Below, piece after piece: positions 26,099-34,965 of a DNA stretch of 64,000 nucleotides. The notes beneath the pieces were generated by a model that was given only the letters and a program-made list of their open reading frames with translations, was not told where the DNA came from and did no database searches. This DNA is from Catellatospora tritici (GTDB lineage: Bacteria > Actinomycetota > Actinomycetes > Mycobacteriales > Micromonosporaceae): positions 1-64,000 of the forward strand of contig NZ_JAHRCY010000020.1 of assembly GCF_019083965.1 (NCBI RefSeq). The letters are read 5' to 3'. A program made the position numbers and the translations under genes. Position 1 is the first letter of the stretch. Each line of letters opens with the position of its first letter.

Positions 26099-26880
26099 GT
26101 CTGGAGTGGGAGGGGGATGACGAGGCAGGCGGCGCCCAGTGAGATCCCCGTATCCACCGCGACGACCAGCCCATCGGCGTACACCACCGGCGCGCAGACG
26201 ATCTCCGGAGGCACCCCGAAGGTCTCCGGAATGGTGGAGTGGCCGTGCACGATGCGGCTGCCGCCGAGCTTGGCCAGCAGCTCGCGGGCGTTGTCGGGAC
26301 CACCACCGGCCAGGAACTCGAAGCGGCGGAACAGCAGCCGGGTGTTGCGTCCGAACGTCTGCGGGTCGCGGTCGCACATCACCTGCCGCACCGCGGCGTT
26401 GATCTCGTTGATGGTGCCGCCGAACTCCAGGTAGGCCATGGTGTCGGCGTGGATGAGCAGGTGGTCGTCGACCAGCGCGACCGCGGGCAGGCCGGCCAGC
26501 CAGTCCGAGCGCGGGTCGTCGAGCCCGGCCAGGTCGGTCTCGTGGCCGCCGTTGAGGGCCCAGACGGAGACGATGTCGCGCAGCTCGGTGACGGCGGAGT
26601 GGGGCGTGTGCCTGCTGCCGTACAGCAGCATGTCGTGGTTGCCGATGACGCAGCCGACCTCGCCGCCCGCCGCCTCGGCCTCGCCCTGCAGCCGCCGGAT
26701 CAGGTCGATCACGCCGAGCCCGTCCGGGCCCCGGTCGGTCAGGTCGCCGAGGAACCACAGCCGCGCGTCACCGCCGGACCACGTCCCCTGCTCGTCGATC
26801 AGGCCGGTGCTCCGCAGCGCCCGGGTCAGCGGCACGAGGTGTCCATGCACGTCACCGACCACATACAGCGCCACGGGCAC
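26095..26880 (-). CDS. metallophosphoesterase (diadenosine-tetraphosphatase / PrpE-like)
   Basis: 261 residues. All calcineurin-like motifs are in order: GDVHGH (near 8), GDLTDRGPD (near 45), GNHD (near 80), and the C-terminal VHGHS. The remaining part follows the symmetrical Ap4A hydrolase / protein-phosphatase group. GTG at 26880 starts just before the first strand (VALYVVGDVHGH); no ribosome site is seen, so translation may be leaderless. The stop codon TAA belongs to hairpin copy C, so the final residues PLPLQT may be shaped by that insertion. Confidence 0.83.
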   Translation of the reverse strand: MPVALYVVGDVHGHLVPLTRALRSTGLIDEQGTWSGGDARLWFLGDLTDRGPDGLGVIDLIRRLQGEAEAAGGEVGCVIGNHDMLLYGSRHTPHSAVTELRDIVSVWALNGGHETDLAGLDDPRSDWLAGLPAVALVDDHLLIHADTMAYLEFGGTINEINAAVRQVMCDRDPQTFGRNTRLLFRRFEFLAGGGPDNARELLAKLGGSRIVHGHSTIPETFGVPPEIVCAPVVYADGLVVAVDTGISLGAACLVIPLPLQT

Positions 26881-26950
26881 ACAGTACGCCAGGCGCGTTT
26901 CGAAAACGATCACGGCTGGAACACGGTCAGGGTGGACCTTGTGCCGCCGC

Positions 26951-26994
26951 GCGCACACGTGTGGGGTTGTGCGCACAACCCCACACATGTGCGC
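26951..26994 (-). terminator. 44-bp palindrome after glnE
   Basis: 22-base arms with one mismatch meet without a loop (centre GTTGTGC/GCACAAC). It starts directly at the glnE stop and ends about 70 bases before the phosphoesterase start on the same strand. It probably terminates glnE. Confidence 0.75.
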
Positions 26995-29949
26995 TCACGC
27001 GTGGAACAGCCGCTCGACGGCGGCGCGGGCACGCCGGGTGGTCTTGAGGTATTCGTCCAGGAACTCGCCCGGGTCGCCGGCCGCGAGGATGCGGGCCACG
27101 CCCGCCAGCTCCTCGCCATGCCGGGGCAGCTGGTCGACAGCGCGGCCCCGGATCAGCGTGAGCGCGTTGCGCACCCGCGAACACAGCGTCCAGGCCGCGT
27201 CCAGCACCTCGGCGTCCTCGACCGAGACCAGGTCGGCCTCGTGCGCGGCGCGCAGCGCGACCAGCGTACGAGTGCTGCGCAGGCCCTCGACCTCATGGCC
27301 GTGGCGCAGCTGCCACAGCTGCACCGTCCACTCGACGTCGGCGATGCCACCCCGGCCCAGCTTGGTGTGGGTGAGCGGGTCGGCACCCCGGGGCAGCCGC
27401 TCGCTCTCCACCCGCGCCTTGATCCGGCGGATCTCGGTGATCTGCTCGCGCCGCAGCCCGTCGACCGGATACCGGATCGGGTCGACCAGTGCCGTGAACC
27501 GGTGCGCCAGGTCGGCGTCGCCTGCCACCGGCCGGGCCCGCAGCAGCGCCTGCGCCTCCCAGATCTGCGACCAGGTCGCGTAGTAGCGCTGGTACGCGGC
27601 CAGGCTGCGCACCAGCGGCCCCTGGCGCCCCTCGGGGCGCAGGTCCGCGTCGACGCCCAGCGGCGGGTCGGGCGCGGGCGCCGACAGCAGCGTGCGCAGC
27701 TGCTCGGCGATGGCCAGGGCCACACCGTTGGCCTCGTCATCGCGCATACCGGGGGCGGGCTCGTACACGAACAGGACGTCGGCGTCGCTGGGGTAGCTCA
27801 GTTCGGCGCCGCCGAGACGGCCCATGCCGACGATGGTGAACCGGAACTCGGGTGGGGCCCCGGCGGCCTGGCGGGCCACGGCCAGCGCGGCACCGAGGGT
27901 GGCGTCGGTGAGGTCGGCCAGGCCCTGACCGACGTCGAGGACGTCGACCGGGCGGGCCGGGGCCAGCTCCCCGGCGCCGCTGAGCAGGTCGGCGCAGCCG
28001 ATCCGGAACAGCTCGCGGCGGCGCATCGCGCGGACCGCGGCCACGGCCGAGCGCGGGTCGGCGTGGCGGGCCGCGGCGGCGGCCAGGCCGTCGCAGAGCG
28101 ATTCGCGCACGCGCAGGGCCAGCTCGGTGTCGTCGGCGAGCAGCCGCAGCGCCTCAGGGTCCCGGGTGAGCAGGTCGGTCAGGTATCGAGAGCTGTCCAG
28201 CACCCGGGCCAGCCGCAGCGCCACCGGCCCCTCGTCGCGCAGCAGCCGCAGGTACCAGGGGGTGCTGCCGAGGGTGTCGGAGACCTGCCGGTAGGCCAGC
28301 AGCCCGGCGTCGGGGTTGGGCGCGTCGGCGAACTCGGCCAGCAGCACCGGCAGCAGGGTGCGCTGGATCGCGGCGGTGCGCGACACCCCGGCGGTCAGCG
28401 CCTCGAGGTGCCGCAGCGCCCCGGCCGGATCGGCGTAGCCGAGCAGCTCCAGGCGGCGCCGGGCGCCCTCGGCGCGCAGCGACAGGCCATCGGCGGGCAC
28501 CCGGGCCACGGCCGCCAGCAGCGGCCGGTAGAGGAGTTTGGCGTGCAGGCGGCGTACCTCGGCGGCGTGGGTGACCCAGTCGGCACGGAACGCCGCCACC
28601 GGGTCGAGCCCGGCGCCCTCGCGGGTGCGGCCGACGCCCAGCGCGGGCTCCTCGCGCTTGTAGTTCATGGCGCGGGCCAGCCAGCGCAGCGCGGCGGTGC
28701 CCGCGCCGCCGTCGTCGGCGGGCACCGTGTGGGTGCGCCGCAGCCGCTGCAACTGCAGCCGGTGCTCGACGTTGCGCAGGAAGCGGTACGCCTTGCTCAG
28801 CGCCTCGCCGTCGCCGCGGCCGACGTACCCGCCCGCGACCAGGGCCCGCAGCGCGCGCAGCGAGTTCCCCGAGCGCAGCGACTCGTCGCCGCGGCCGTGC
28901 ACGAGCTGCAGCAACTGCACCGCGAACTCGATGTCACGCAGCCCGCCGGGCCCCCGCTTGATCTCGCGCTCGATCTCGTTGCGCGGCACCTGGTCGATGA
29001 TGCGTCGCCGCATGGCCCGCACGTCCTCGACCGCCTCGGGCCGCTCCGCGGCGTGCCAGACCAGCGGCTGCAACGCGGCCAGCCACGCCTTGCCCAGGCC
29101 CGAGTCCCCGGCCACCGGACGCGCCTTGAGCAGCGCCTGGAACTCCCAGGTCCGCGCCCAGCGCTTGTAGTACACGAGATGGCTGGCCAGCGTACGCACC
29201 AGCGGCCCGCGCCCGCCCTCGGGCCGCAGCGCCGCGTCGACCGGCCAGGCCACGTGCCCGCAGATCTCCATCAGCGCCGCCGCGACGGTCGTGGCCGCGC
29301 TCAGGTCCTCGTCCTCGGCGGCGACGAAGATGACGTCCACGTCGGACACGTAGTTCAGCTCGTCCCCGCCGCACTTGCCCATCGCGATCACGGCCAGCCT
29401 GGGCCGCGTGCTCACCCGCCCCAGCGCGATCCGGTACGCCGCCCGTAGCGTCGCGTCGGCCAGCGCGGTGATCTCGGCCATCGTCGTCTCGACGTCGACC
29501 CCGTCGGCGAGGTCGGCCGCCGCGATGCGCAGCAGTCCCCGCTGGTAGCCCTGCCGCAGCGCGGGCACATCGGCCAGCCCGCTGTGCACCTCGTAGCGCG
29601 GCGGCACGGTGTGCGTGAGCACCTGCCACTGGCCCGCCTGGGCCGCGACCTGGTCACCCAGCGCCGACGACGCGCCCAGCACGGTGAGCAGCCGGATGCG
29701 CAGGTCCTCGTCGGCGCCCAGCCGCTCCAGCACCCCGGCATCGCGTTCGCAGATGCGGTGCAGTTGGCGCAGGGCCAGGTCGGGGTCGGCGGCGCGGCCG
29801 AGCTGCTCCAGGATGAGCGCGCTCTCCTCGTCGACGGGCCGCTGCGCGTCGGGATCCCAGAGTCGCAGCCCGCGCAGCAGCACCACCGGGTCCGGCCCGG
29901 TCGCCGCGAGAGTGAAGCCGAACCGTGCCAGCCTGCCGATGCCCGCCAC
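26995..29949 (-). CDS. glnE: bifunctional glutamine synthetase adenylyltransferase/deadenylase
   Basis: 984 residues. It adenylylates and deadenylylates GlnA to tune nitrogen assimilation. Two nucleotidyltransferase domains are seen: the N-terminal deadenylase with GKCGGDELNYVSDVDVIF (residues 191-208) and the C-terminal adenylylase with GRLGGAELSYPSDADVLF near 705-722. Each is followed by a GlnD/PII-uridylyltransferase-like helical domain (IKRGPGGLRDIEFAVQLLQL; KLGRGGIADVEWTVQLWQL). GTG at 29949 is supported by MAGIGRLARFGF, a common start. Its target GlnA with Y405 is in this window. The amidotransferase gene lies 28 bases upstream on the same strand. Confidence 0.96.
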   Translation of the reverse strand: MAGIGRLARFGFTLAATGPDPVVLLRGLRLWDPDAQRPVDEESALILEQLGRAADPDLALRQLHRICERDAGVLERLGADEDLRIRLLTVLGASSALGDQVAAQAGQWQVLTHTVPPRYEVHSGLADVPALRQGYQRGLLRIAAADLADGVDVETTMAEITALADATLRAAYRIALGRVSTRPRLAVIAMGKCGGDELNYVSDVDVIFVAAEDEDLSAATTVAAALMEICGHVAWPVDAALRPEGGRGPLVRTLASHLVYYKRWARTWEFQALLKARPVAGDSGLGKAWLAALQPLVWHAAERPEAVEDVRAMRRRIIDQVPRNEIEREIKRGPGGLRDIEFAVQLLQLVHGRGDESLRSGNSLRALRALVAGGYVGRGDGEALSKAYRFLRNVEHRLQLQRLRRTHTVPADDGGAGTAALRWLARAMNYKREEPALGVGRTREGAGLDPVAAFRADWVTHAAEVRRLHAKLLYRPLLAAVARVPADGLSLRAEGARRRLELLGYADPAGALRHLEALTAGVSRTAAIQRTLLPVLLAEFADAPNPDAGLLAYRQVSDTLGSTPWYLRLLRDEGPVALRLARVLDSSRYLTDLLTRDPEALRLLADDTELALRVRESLCDGLAAAAARHADPRSAVAAVRAMRRRELFRIGCADLLSGAGELAPARPVDVLDVGQGLADLTDATLGAALAVARQAAGAPPEFRFTIVGMGRLGGAELSYPSDADVLFVYEPAPGMRDDEANGVALAIAEQLRTLLSAPAPDPPLGVDADLRPEGRQGPLVRSLAAYQRYYATWSQIWEAQALLRARPVAGDADLAHRFTALVDPIRYPVDGLRREQITEIRRIKARVESERLPRGADPLTHTKLGRGGIADVEWTVQLWQLRHGHEVEGLRSTRTLVALRAAHEADLVSVEDAEVLDAAWTLCSRVRNALTLIRGRAVDQLPRHGEELAGVARILAAGDPGEFLDEYLKTTRRARAAVERLFHA

Positions 29950-29977
29950 GCGCTCAGGCTATCGGTCGGTGCGGTGG

Positions 29978-30742
29978 TCAGCCCAGCAGCGGCAGGTCCC
30001 GCCGCACGTCGACCTCCGGCGTACGCCCCAGGGCCAGGTCGGCGAAGCGCCGCGCGAACGGCTGCCACACCTCGGCCATGTCGTCCTGCGTGGCCTCGAC
30101 GCCCGCGACCAGGCCGTCGGGCTGCCAGCCCTGCTCGGTCATCCAGTCGCGGCTGTCCTCCACCCACGCGGCGAACATGTCCAGGTCGCACTCGATGTGG
30201 AACTGGGTGCCCCAGGCCCGGTCGCCGAGGCGGAACGCCTGGTGCGGGTAGCGTGGCGAGGCCGCGAGCAGAGTCGCCCCGATCGGCAGTTCGGTGATCT
30301 CGCCGAAGTGGTACTGGATCACGTCGGGCGCGAACGGGACCGCCCACCACAGCGGGTCGGACTCGGCCACGTCGCGGCGCGCCACCAGGCGGGCGCCGAT
30401 CTCGGGGCCCATGGTGGACCGCTCGACCGTGCCGCCGTGCGCCTGAGCGAGCAGCTGCCCGCCGAGGCAGATCCCCAGCGTCGGCACCCGGTGCTTGACG
30501 GCCTTGCGCAGTAGCCCCTCCAGCTTCGGCAACCACGGCGCGCCGGGCACCCCGCCGGTCGGGAACGTGTCCCGGTCGCGGCCGAGCACCACAAACGCGG
30601 CGTACCCGGCGAGGTCGTCGGGCAATTCGTCGCCCTTGTGCGGCTGGAGCACGGCCAGCTCCAGGCCTGCCTCGGTCAGCCAGTCGCCGAGTCGGCGCAG
30701 GTCGTCGGTCGGGTCGTTCTCGATCACCAGTGCGGTCGCCAC
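29978..30742 (-). CDS. class I glutamine amidotransferase-like protein
   Basis: 254 residues. The GATase1 catalytic triad is visible: C92 in GICLGGQ, H182 and E184 in QFHIECD. The N-terminal strand ALVIENDP fits the actinobacterial type found next to glnE. It would hydrolyse glutamine, or a gamma-glutamyl compound as in PuuD relatives. Together with glnE (28-base gap, same strand) it points to glutamine metabolism. The synthetase partner, if any, is not adjacent. Confidence 0.82.
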   Translation of the reverse strand: MATALVIENDPTDDLRRLGDWLTEAGLELAVLQPHKGDELPDDLAGYAAFVVLGRDRDTFPTGGVPGAPWLPKLEGLLRKAVKHRVPTLGICLGGQLLAQAHGGTVERSTMGPEIGARLVARRDVAESDPLWWAVPFAPDVIQYHFGEITELPIGATLLAASPRYPHQAFRLGDRAWGTQFHIECDLDMFAAWVEDSRDWMTEQGWQPDGLVAGVEATQDDMAEVWQPFARRFADLALGRTPEVDVRRDLPLLG

Positions 30743-30863
30743 GCCGACGAGGTTAGCCCGCGCGACCCGGTGACCGCCGCTCAGGATGCCGAGGCGGTCG
30801 GGTTGAACGGGTCGCCGACGCAGCCGATGGCGGCAGGCTCGGTTGTCCCCGCGGCCGCACGGA

Positions 30864-31499
30864 TCAGGGTCGGCGGGCGGCCTTCTTGCTGATGCGGGCG
30901 CGCACGGCGCGGCGGGCCACCGGGCCGAGGTCGTCGACCAACTCGACCAGCACCGCGAGCTGCTCCAGCGCGGCCATCGCGCGCTGGGCGCCGTCGTGGT
31001 CGACCCCTTCGTACAGCTCCAGGCCGATGAACGCGGCGGCGACCGCCTTGGCCAGCCCCGGCACGTCGGCGATCTCGGAGATGGGTGAGCCGGCCAGCAC
31101 CCGCCGCAGCACGTGCTCGATCTCGTCCGTCCACAGGCCGAGCGCCTGCGCGGTGGTCTCGGTGAGCTTGCCGCCGTGCTGCGCTCCGGCCAGCAGCTGC
31201 GCCAGCACCGCCACGTTGCCGAGCTCGCGCTCCTCGGCGTGCAGCGCCCGGCCGACGTCGAGCAGCCCGCTCAGCGAGGTGACCGACTCCAGCCGCTGCC
31301 GGTAGGCGGCAACGCGGGCCTCGGTGGCGGTACGGCAGGCGGCGACGAGCAGCTCCTCGACGCTGCCGAAGTGGTAGAAGACCAGCGCCTGGTTGACCCC
31401 GGCCGCGGTGGCGATGGTGCGCGCCGACGCGCCCGCGATGCCATGGTCGCGCAAGGTGGCCAGGGCCCCGTCGAGCAGCCGCTGTTTGGTGTCGGACAT
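30864..31499 (-). CDS. TetR-family transcriptional regulator
   Basis: 211 residues. The N-terminal DNA-binding domain reads KQRLLDGALATLRDHGIAGASARTIATAAGVNQALVFYHFGSVEELL, the TetR helix-turn-helix. The C-terminal ligand domain (60-200) is helical and ends in a basic ISKKAARRP. ATG at 31499 follows AGGGGAGGGGAA. The likely operator TTGAGCGATCGCTCAA is about 230 bases upstream (31728-31743), near the promoter. The target gene is not obvious; it may be autoregulated. Confidence 0.88.
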   Translation of the reverse strand: MSDTKQRLLDGALATLRDHGIAGASARTIATAAGVNQALVFYHFGSVEELLVAACRTATEARVAAYRQRLESVTSLSGLLDVGRALHAEERELGNVAVLAQLLAGAQHGGKLTETTAQALGLWTDEIEHVLRRVLAGSPISEIADVPGLAKAVAAAFIGLELYEGVDHDGAQRAMAALEQLAVLVELVDDLGPVARRAVRARISKKAARRP

Positions 31500-31536
31500 T
31501 GATTCCCCTCCCCTGGCGAGCCTAGGCAGAGGTCCC

Positions 31537-31582
31537 GAACGGCGCCGGCCACCCCCCGTTGCATTTGTGGCCGGCGCCGTTC
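31537..31582. repeat. 16-bp perfect inverted repeat in the tetR leader
   Basis: Arms GAACGGCGCCGGCCAC and its complement around a 14-base loop, 37 bases upstream of the TetR ATG. In the transcript it would form a stable hairpin before the ribosome site. The rest of the 317-base gap 31500-31816 holds only the operator at 31728; I see no gene in it. Confidence 0.75.
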
Positions 31583-31727
31583 GAAGTCTGGAATCCGACT
31601 TGGATGCGAGCACTTTCGCGCACAGGTCTGACAGAAACGGGCTCCGGCGGCTCCGGTGTCGACATCGGAGCCGTGGACCCGCCCCAGTAGCCGAACGTCG
31701 ACCGGTCAGACTCGACCCTAGCCTGAT

Positions 31728-31743
31728 TTGAGCGATCGCTCAA
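31728..31743. promoter_or_regulatory. TTGAGCGATCGCTCAA TetR-type operator
   Basis: A perfect 16-base palindrome of the form used by many TetR regulators. It lies upstream of tetR and 74 bases downstream of the endonuclease-like gene on the same strand, so it most likely controls tetR itself. Confidence 0.7.
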
Positions 31744-31816
31744 GTCGTGCCTGAGCGAGTTCGCGCATTCCCCCGATACCGCGGGCGTCCGCCTGCCCAA
31801 CGCGGGCGAGGGCCGG

Positions 31817-32785
31817 CTAGGGAAGCACCAGTTCCACGAGGACCGGGCGGTGGTCACTGCCCCGCAGCGACAGCACGCGGTAGTCGCGCACGCCCACCCG
31901 CCGGTCGGCCAGCACCCGGTCCAGCACCACCGGCGGGATCCGATCCCCGTCGTACGGCCCCCACGTGCCGATCAGCCCGTGCCCGGTCACATCCGCCGCG
32001 TCGCGGTAACCGGAGTCGATCAGGTCCCGGATGAAGTGGTGGTCCAGTGTGGCGTTGAAGTCGCCCAGCAGCACCCGCAGCGGACCGTCCGGGGTGGCCG
32101 GTTGCTGGTCGGCGTAGCTGTCCCGCCACGGCGGCACCGCCACCTCGGTGGACGGCGCGGTCGGGTGCATCGACTCCAGCGCCACCTGCTGCCCGTCCGG
32201 CATGGTCAGCACCGCCTTGGCCTGCCCGAAGTGCCACGGGTTCAGCCGCATCCCGGCATCACGCAGCGGATACCGTGCGAACAGCCCGGAGCCGCCCACA
32301 TTCGGGTCCGGATAGGTCACCCAGTACGGCAGCGTCTCGCGCAGCCCGGCCGCCTCCAGCTCCGCCACGAACGTCGGCGTCATCTCCTGGATCGCGAGCA
32401 CATCCACCCGCTGCTCGCGCACCAGCGCCGCCAGCCCGGCCGAGCTGGCCGAACCGGCGAGCACGTTGGCGGTCAGCACGCGCAACTCCGGGCCCTTCGC
32501 CCCGGCCAGCGGGTCGCCGTCGGCGGTCATCCGCGGCAGCACCACCGCCGCCAGCAGCACCGCCACCAGCCCGGCCGCGGCCGCGGCCGCCCAGCGCCGC
32601 CACACCAGCAGCCCGACCAGGGGCACCAGCGCCCCGAGCGCGACGTACGGGGTGAACGCGATCAGCTGCGTCATCGGGTACCACTCATCCGAGCCGGTCA
32701 GACGCAGCAGCGCCCATACCGCGCCGGGCAGCACCAGCAGCCACGGCAGCACGGACCGTACGGTGAACCGTAGAAAGCTCCGCAT
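31817..32785 (-). CDS. membrane-anchored endonuclease/exonuclease/phosphatase family protein
   Basis: 322 residues. Three membrane helices (11-30, 40-62, 66-83) are followed by an external EEP domain with LTANVLAG (104-111), AIQEMTP, the catalytic LLGDFNATLDH and the final GSDHRPVLVEL. All metal and His residues of the fold are present. By family it is a phosphodiesterase, nuclease or sphingomyelinase-like enzyme. ATG at 32785 begins the first helix. It is transcribed divergently from the LD-carboxypeptidase. Confidence 0.85.
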   Translation of the reverse strand: MRSFLRFTVRSVLPWLLVLPGAVWALLRLTGSDEWYPMTQLIAFTPYVALGALVPLVGLLVWRRWAAAAAAGLVAVLLAAVVLPRMTADGDPLAGAKGPELRVLTANVLAGSASSAGLAALVREQRVDVLAIQEMTPTFVAELEAAGLRETLPYWVTYPDPNVGGSGLFARYPLRDAGMRLNPWHFGQAKAVLTMPDGQQVALESMHPTAPSTEVAVPPWRDSYADQQPATPDGPLRVLLGDFNATLDHHFIRDLIDSGYRDAADVTGHGLIGTWGPYDGDRIPPVVLDRVLADRRVGVRDYRVLSLRGSDHRPVLVELVLP

Positions 32786-32867
32786 GCGCTCGGACTCTAA
32801 TGATCGTCGGCCCGGCGCGGGGGCGGGCTTTGTGAAGGTTCTGTGCGCGGCGCTAGGCTCTGCGGCC

Positions 32868-33818
32868 ATGACCGAAGCGGCCGCCCCAGCCCCCACCACC
32901 CCTACGCTGCACCCGGACCGGCTGCGGCCCGGCGACACCGTCGCGCTGGTGTCCCCGTCGGGGCCGGTGCCCGCCGAGCGGGTGGAGGCGGCCGTGTCCG
33001 TGCTGACCGGCTGGGGGCTGCGCCCACATGTGTACCCGCACGTGCTGGCCCGGCACGGCTTCTTCGGCGGCACCGACGAGCAGCGCCTCGACGACCTCAA
33101 CGCGGCCCTGTCCGACCACCGGATGCGGGCGGTGCTGTGCACGCGCGGCGGCTACGGCGCCCAACGCATCATCGACGGCCTCGACCTCGACGCGGTCCAC
33201 CGCGACCCGAAGCTGGTGATGGGCTTCTCCGACATCACCGCGCTGCACCTGGCGCTGTGGCAGGGCGCCCGGCTGGCCACGGTGCACGGGCCGGTCGCGG
33301 CCCAGTTCGACAAGGGTGCCGACTCGCTGACGGCACTGGGTGCCCGGCACGCGCTGATGACCGGCGAACCGGTGGTGATCGAGGCCGACCCGGCCGAGGA
33401 CACCCACCCGGTGCGCACCTCCGGGCGGGCCGAGGGCGTGCTGCTCGGCGGCAACCTGTCGCTGCTGGCCAGCACCCTGGGCACGCCGCACCTGCCGGAC
33501 CTGACCGGGGCGATCCTGCTGGTGGAGGACGTGAGCGAGTTCCCGTACCGGGTCGACCGGATGTTGACCCAGCTGCGCCGCAGCGGCGTGCTCGCCGGGG
33601 TCGCCGGGATCGCGGTTGGGCAGTTCACCGACTGCGCCGACGGCTGGCCGGTCACCGTCGCCGACGTGCTCGCCGAACGCCTGACCGACCTGGGCCTGCC
33701 CCTGCTCGGCGGCCTGCCGATCGGCCACGGCGCCCAACACACCGCCGTGCCGCTGGGCACCCGGGCCGTGCTCGACGTCGACGCGGGCACCTTGACGGTC
33801 GCTCCGGCGGCGGCCTGA
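32868..33818 (+). CDS. LD-carboxypeptidase (peptidase S66)
   Basis: 316 residues. It removes the terminal D-Ala from tetrapeptides in peptidoglycan recycling. Catalytic triad: S121 in MGFSDITALH, E220 in LLVEDVSE and H287 in PIGHGAQH. The S66 N-terminal LRPGDTVALVSPSGPV and RGGYGAQRI are also present. No signal peptide, so it is cytoplasmic like LdcA; microcin-C immunity MccF shares the fold but the context favours LdcA. Confidence 0.87.
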   Translation: MTEAAAPAPTTPTLHPDRLRPGDTVALVSPSGPVPAERVEAAVSVLTGWGLRPHVYPHVLARHGFFGGTDEQRLDDLNAALSDHRMRAVLCTRGGYGAQRIIDGLDLDAVHRDPKLVMGFSDITALHLALWQGARLATVHGPVAAQFDKGADSLTALGARHALMTGEPVVIEADPAEDTHPVRTSGRAEGVLLGGNLSLLASTLGTPHLPDLTGAILLVEDVSEFPYRVDRMLTQLRRSGVLAGVAGIAVGQFTDCADGWPVTVADVLAERLTDLGLPLLGGLPIGHGAQHTAVPLGTRAVLDVDAGTLTVAPAAA

Positions 33819-33837
33819 CCTCGGCCACCCCGGCGGC

Positions 33838-34236
33838 TCAGGCGGCCGCCGGGACCGGGTCGGCGGTGCCGACCGGCACCGCGGTACGGCAGCGCAGCAG
33901 GCGCTGCCAGATCATGCGGACGCCGGTCCAGGCCCCGTGGCGGCGCACCGCCTCCAGCCCGTAGCTGCTGCAACTCGGGCTGAACCGGCAACGCGCAGCG
34001 GTGCGCGCGGAGATCCGCCGCTGGTATTCGCGGATCAGGTTCTCGGCCAGCCGCGTGGCGAGGCCGGACCGGCCACCGCCCGGCACCGGTGTCGAGGTGA
34101 ACAGCCCGGCCACGGCACGGAACACCACCTCCGGCAGGTGCAGCCAGGCCTCGATGTCCTCGCCGCCACCGCCGCAGCACAGCCCGCCGGGGCAGCAGGC
34201 GAAACACCCTGGGCAGGGCGGTTCCTGAGCGGCCAT
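33838..34236 (-). CDS. yidD: YidD-family membrane-protein insertion factor with Cys-rich N-terminus
   Basis: 132 residues, against about 70-110 for usual YidD. The core at 70-115 has LIREYQRRISARTAARCRFSPSCSSYGLEAVRRHG, the YidD signature with C-x5-C-S-x-Y. The first 30 residues carry CPGCFACCPGGLCCGGGGED, with seven Cys, unlike standard YidD. The C-terminus is extended. ATG at 34236 has AGGAGG 8 bases upstream, so the Cys-rich part is translated. YidC and rpmH/rnpA are not adjacent, so this may be a second YidD. Confidence 0.8.
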   Translation of the reverse strand: MAAQEPPCPGCFACCPGGLCCGGGGEDIEAWLHLPEVVFRAVAGLFTSTPVPGGGRSGLATRLAENLIREYQRRISARTAARCRFSPSCSSYGLEAVRRHGAWTGVRMIWQRLLRCRTAVPVGTADPVPAAA

Positions 34237-34334
34237 CGCCACACCTCCTGATCACGCTCTGGGCGAGGAGGCTAACAGGCCGGGGCCGGGACGGTGGGGC
34301 GGGTTCGGCGAGGTTCGCGGCGGATCCGGCGGCG

Positions 34335-34751
34335 TTACCGGGTCAGCGCGATGAGCACCACGAATGCCGGGATGGGCGTGACCATCAGGCCGACGCCCCA
34401 GCCGACGAGCACGCCGACGCCGAGGCCGCTGTCCCGCCGGACGATGCGCACGATGCCGTAGGTCAGTGCCGCCACGGCCAGCAGTCCCTGACTGAGCAGG
34501 CCCCCGGCGGCGTACATGGACTCCAGGTCGGTGTCGTAGTCGCCCGGGGCGGGTCGGCCGAAGGCCAGCGCGGCCACCACCGCCGCCAGGATGGTGGCCA
34601 GGTGGCCCAGCGCGGCGAGTCCGGCACCGCGCCACATCCGCCGCGCCCGCGCCTGGAACGGATTGATCGGCGGCGCGGGTGGCGCGTCGGGCAGGACCGC
34701 CACGGCCGAGGTCGACGGGTCGTCCGGTGCCCGGTATGGGTTGTCTCGCAT
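34335..34751 (-). CDS. small membrane protein, unknown
   Basis: 138 residues. A Pro-rich soluble N-terminus (MRDNPYRAPDDPSTSA) leads to hydrophobic segments at about 45-65, 80-102 and 113-134. No family motif is recognised. ATG at 34751 precedes the NPYRAP motif, seen at the start of several DUF4190/DUF4064-type actinobacterial proteins. Confidence 0.6.
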   Translation of the reverse strand: MRDNPYRAPDDPSTSAVAVLPDAPPAPPINPFQARARRMWRGAGLAALGHLATILAAVVAALAFGRPAPGDYDTDLESMYAAGGLLSQGLLAVAALTYGIVRIVRRDSGLGVGVLVGWGVGLMVTPIPAFVVLIALTR

Positions 34752-34895
34752 GGGATGCGCCTCCGTCCCGGGCCGAGGAGAGGAGCCCGTGGCACGCAGC
34801 GTAGCGCCGCGCCCCACGGGTTCGACTTCGGCCGATCCGGCGGATCCGGCCGGGCGGTGTCACCTGGCCGGGCGGTGTCGTCCGGGCGGAGGTGG

Positions 34896-34931
34896 CGGTC
34901 GTCCGGCAGCGGATCTGCTGCCGGACGACCG
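34896..34931 (-). terminator. 15-bp perfect hairpin after the M15 peptidase
   Basis: Arms 34896-34910 and 34917-34931 with loop GGATCT, 35 bases past the peptidase stop. Two copies of GGCCGGGCGGTGTC lie next to it (about 34846-34880). Confidence 0.7.
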
Positions 34932-34965
34932 GGGTCACGCGGTGCCGGTCAGGCGGGGGCGCAGG

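Noticed and set aside
23444..26758. 1104-codon open frame on the minus strand opposite the acylase gene
   Set aside because: A third-position GC shadow: composition is Arg/Ala/Gly/His-rich with no family motif, and the plus strand carries a complete acylase with catalytic Ser.
26239..29448. 1069-codon open frame on the plus strand across glnE
   Set aside because: Shadow of the glnE reading frame; low-complexity Arg/Gln/Val-rich product, no ribosome site.
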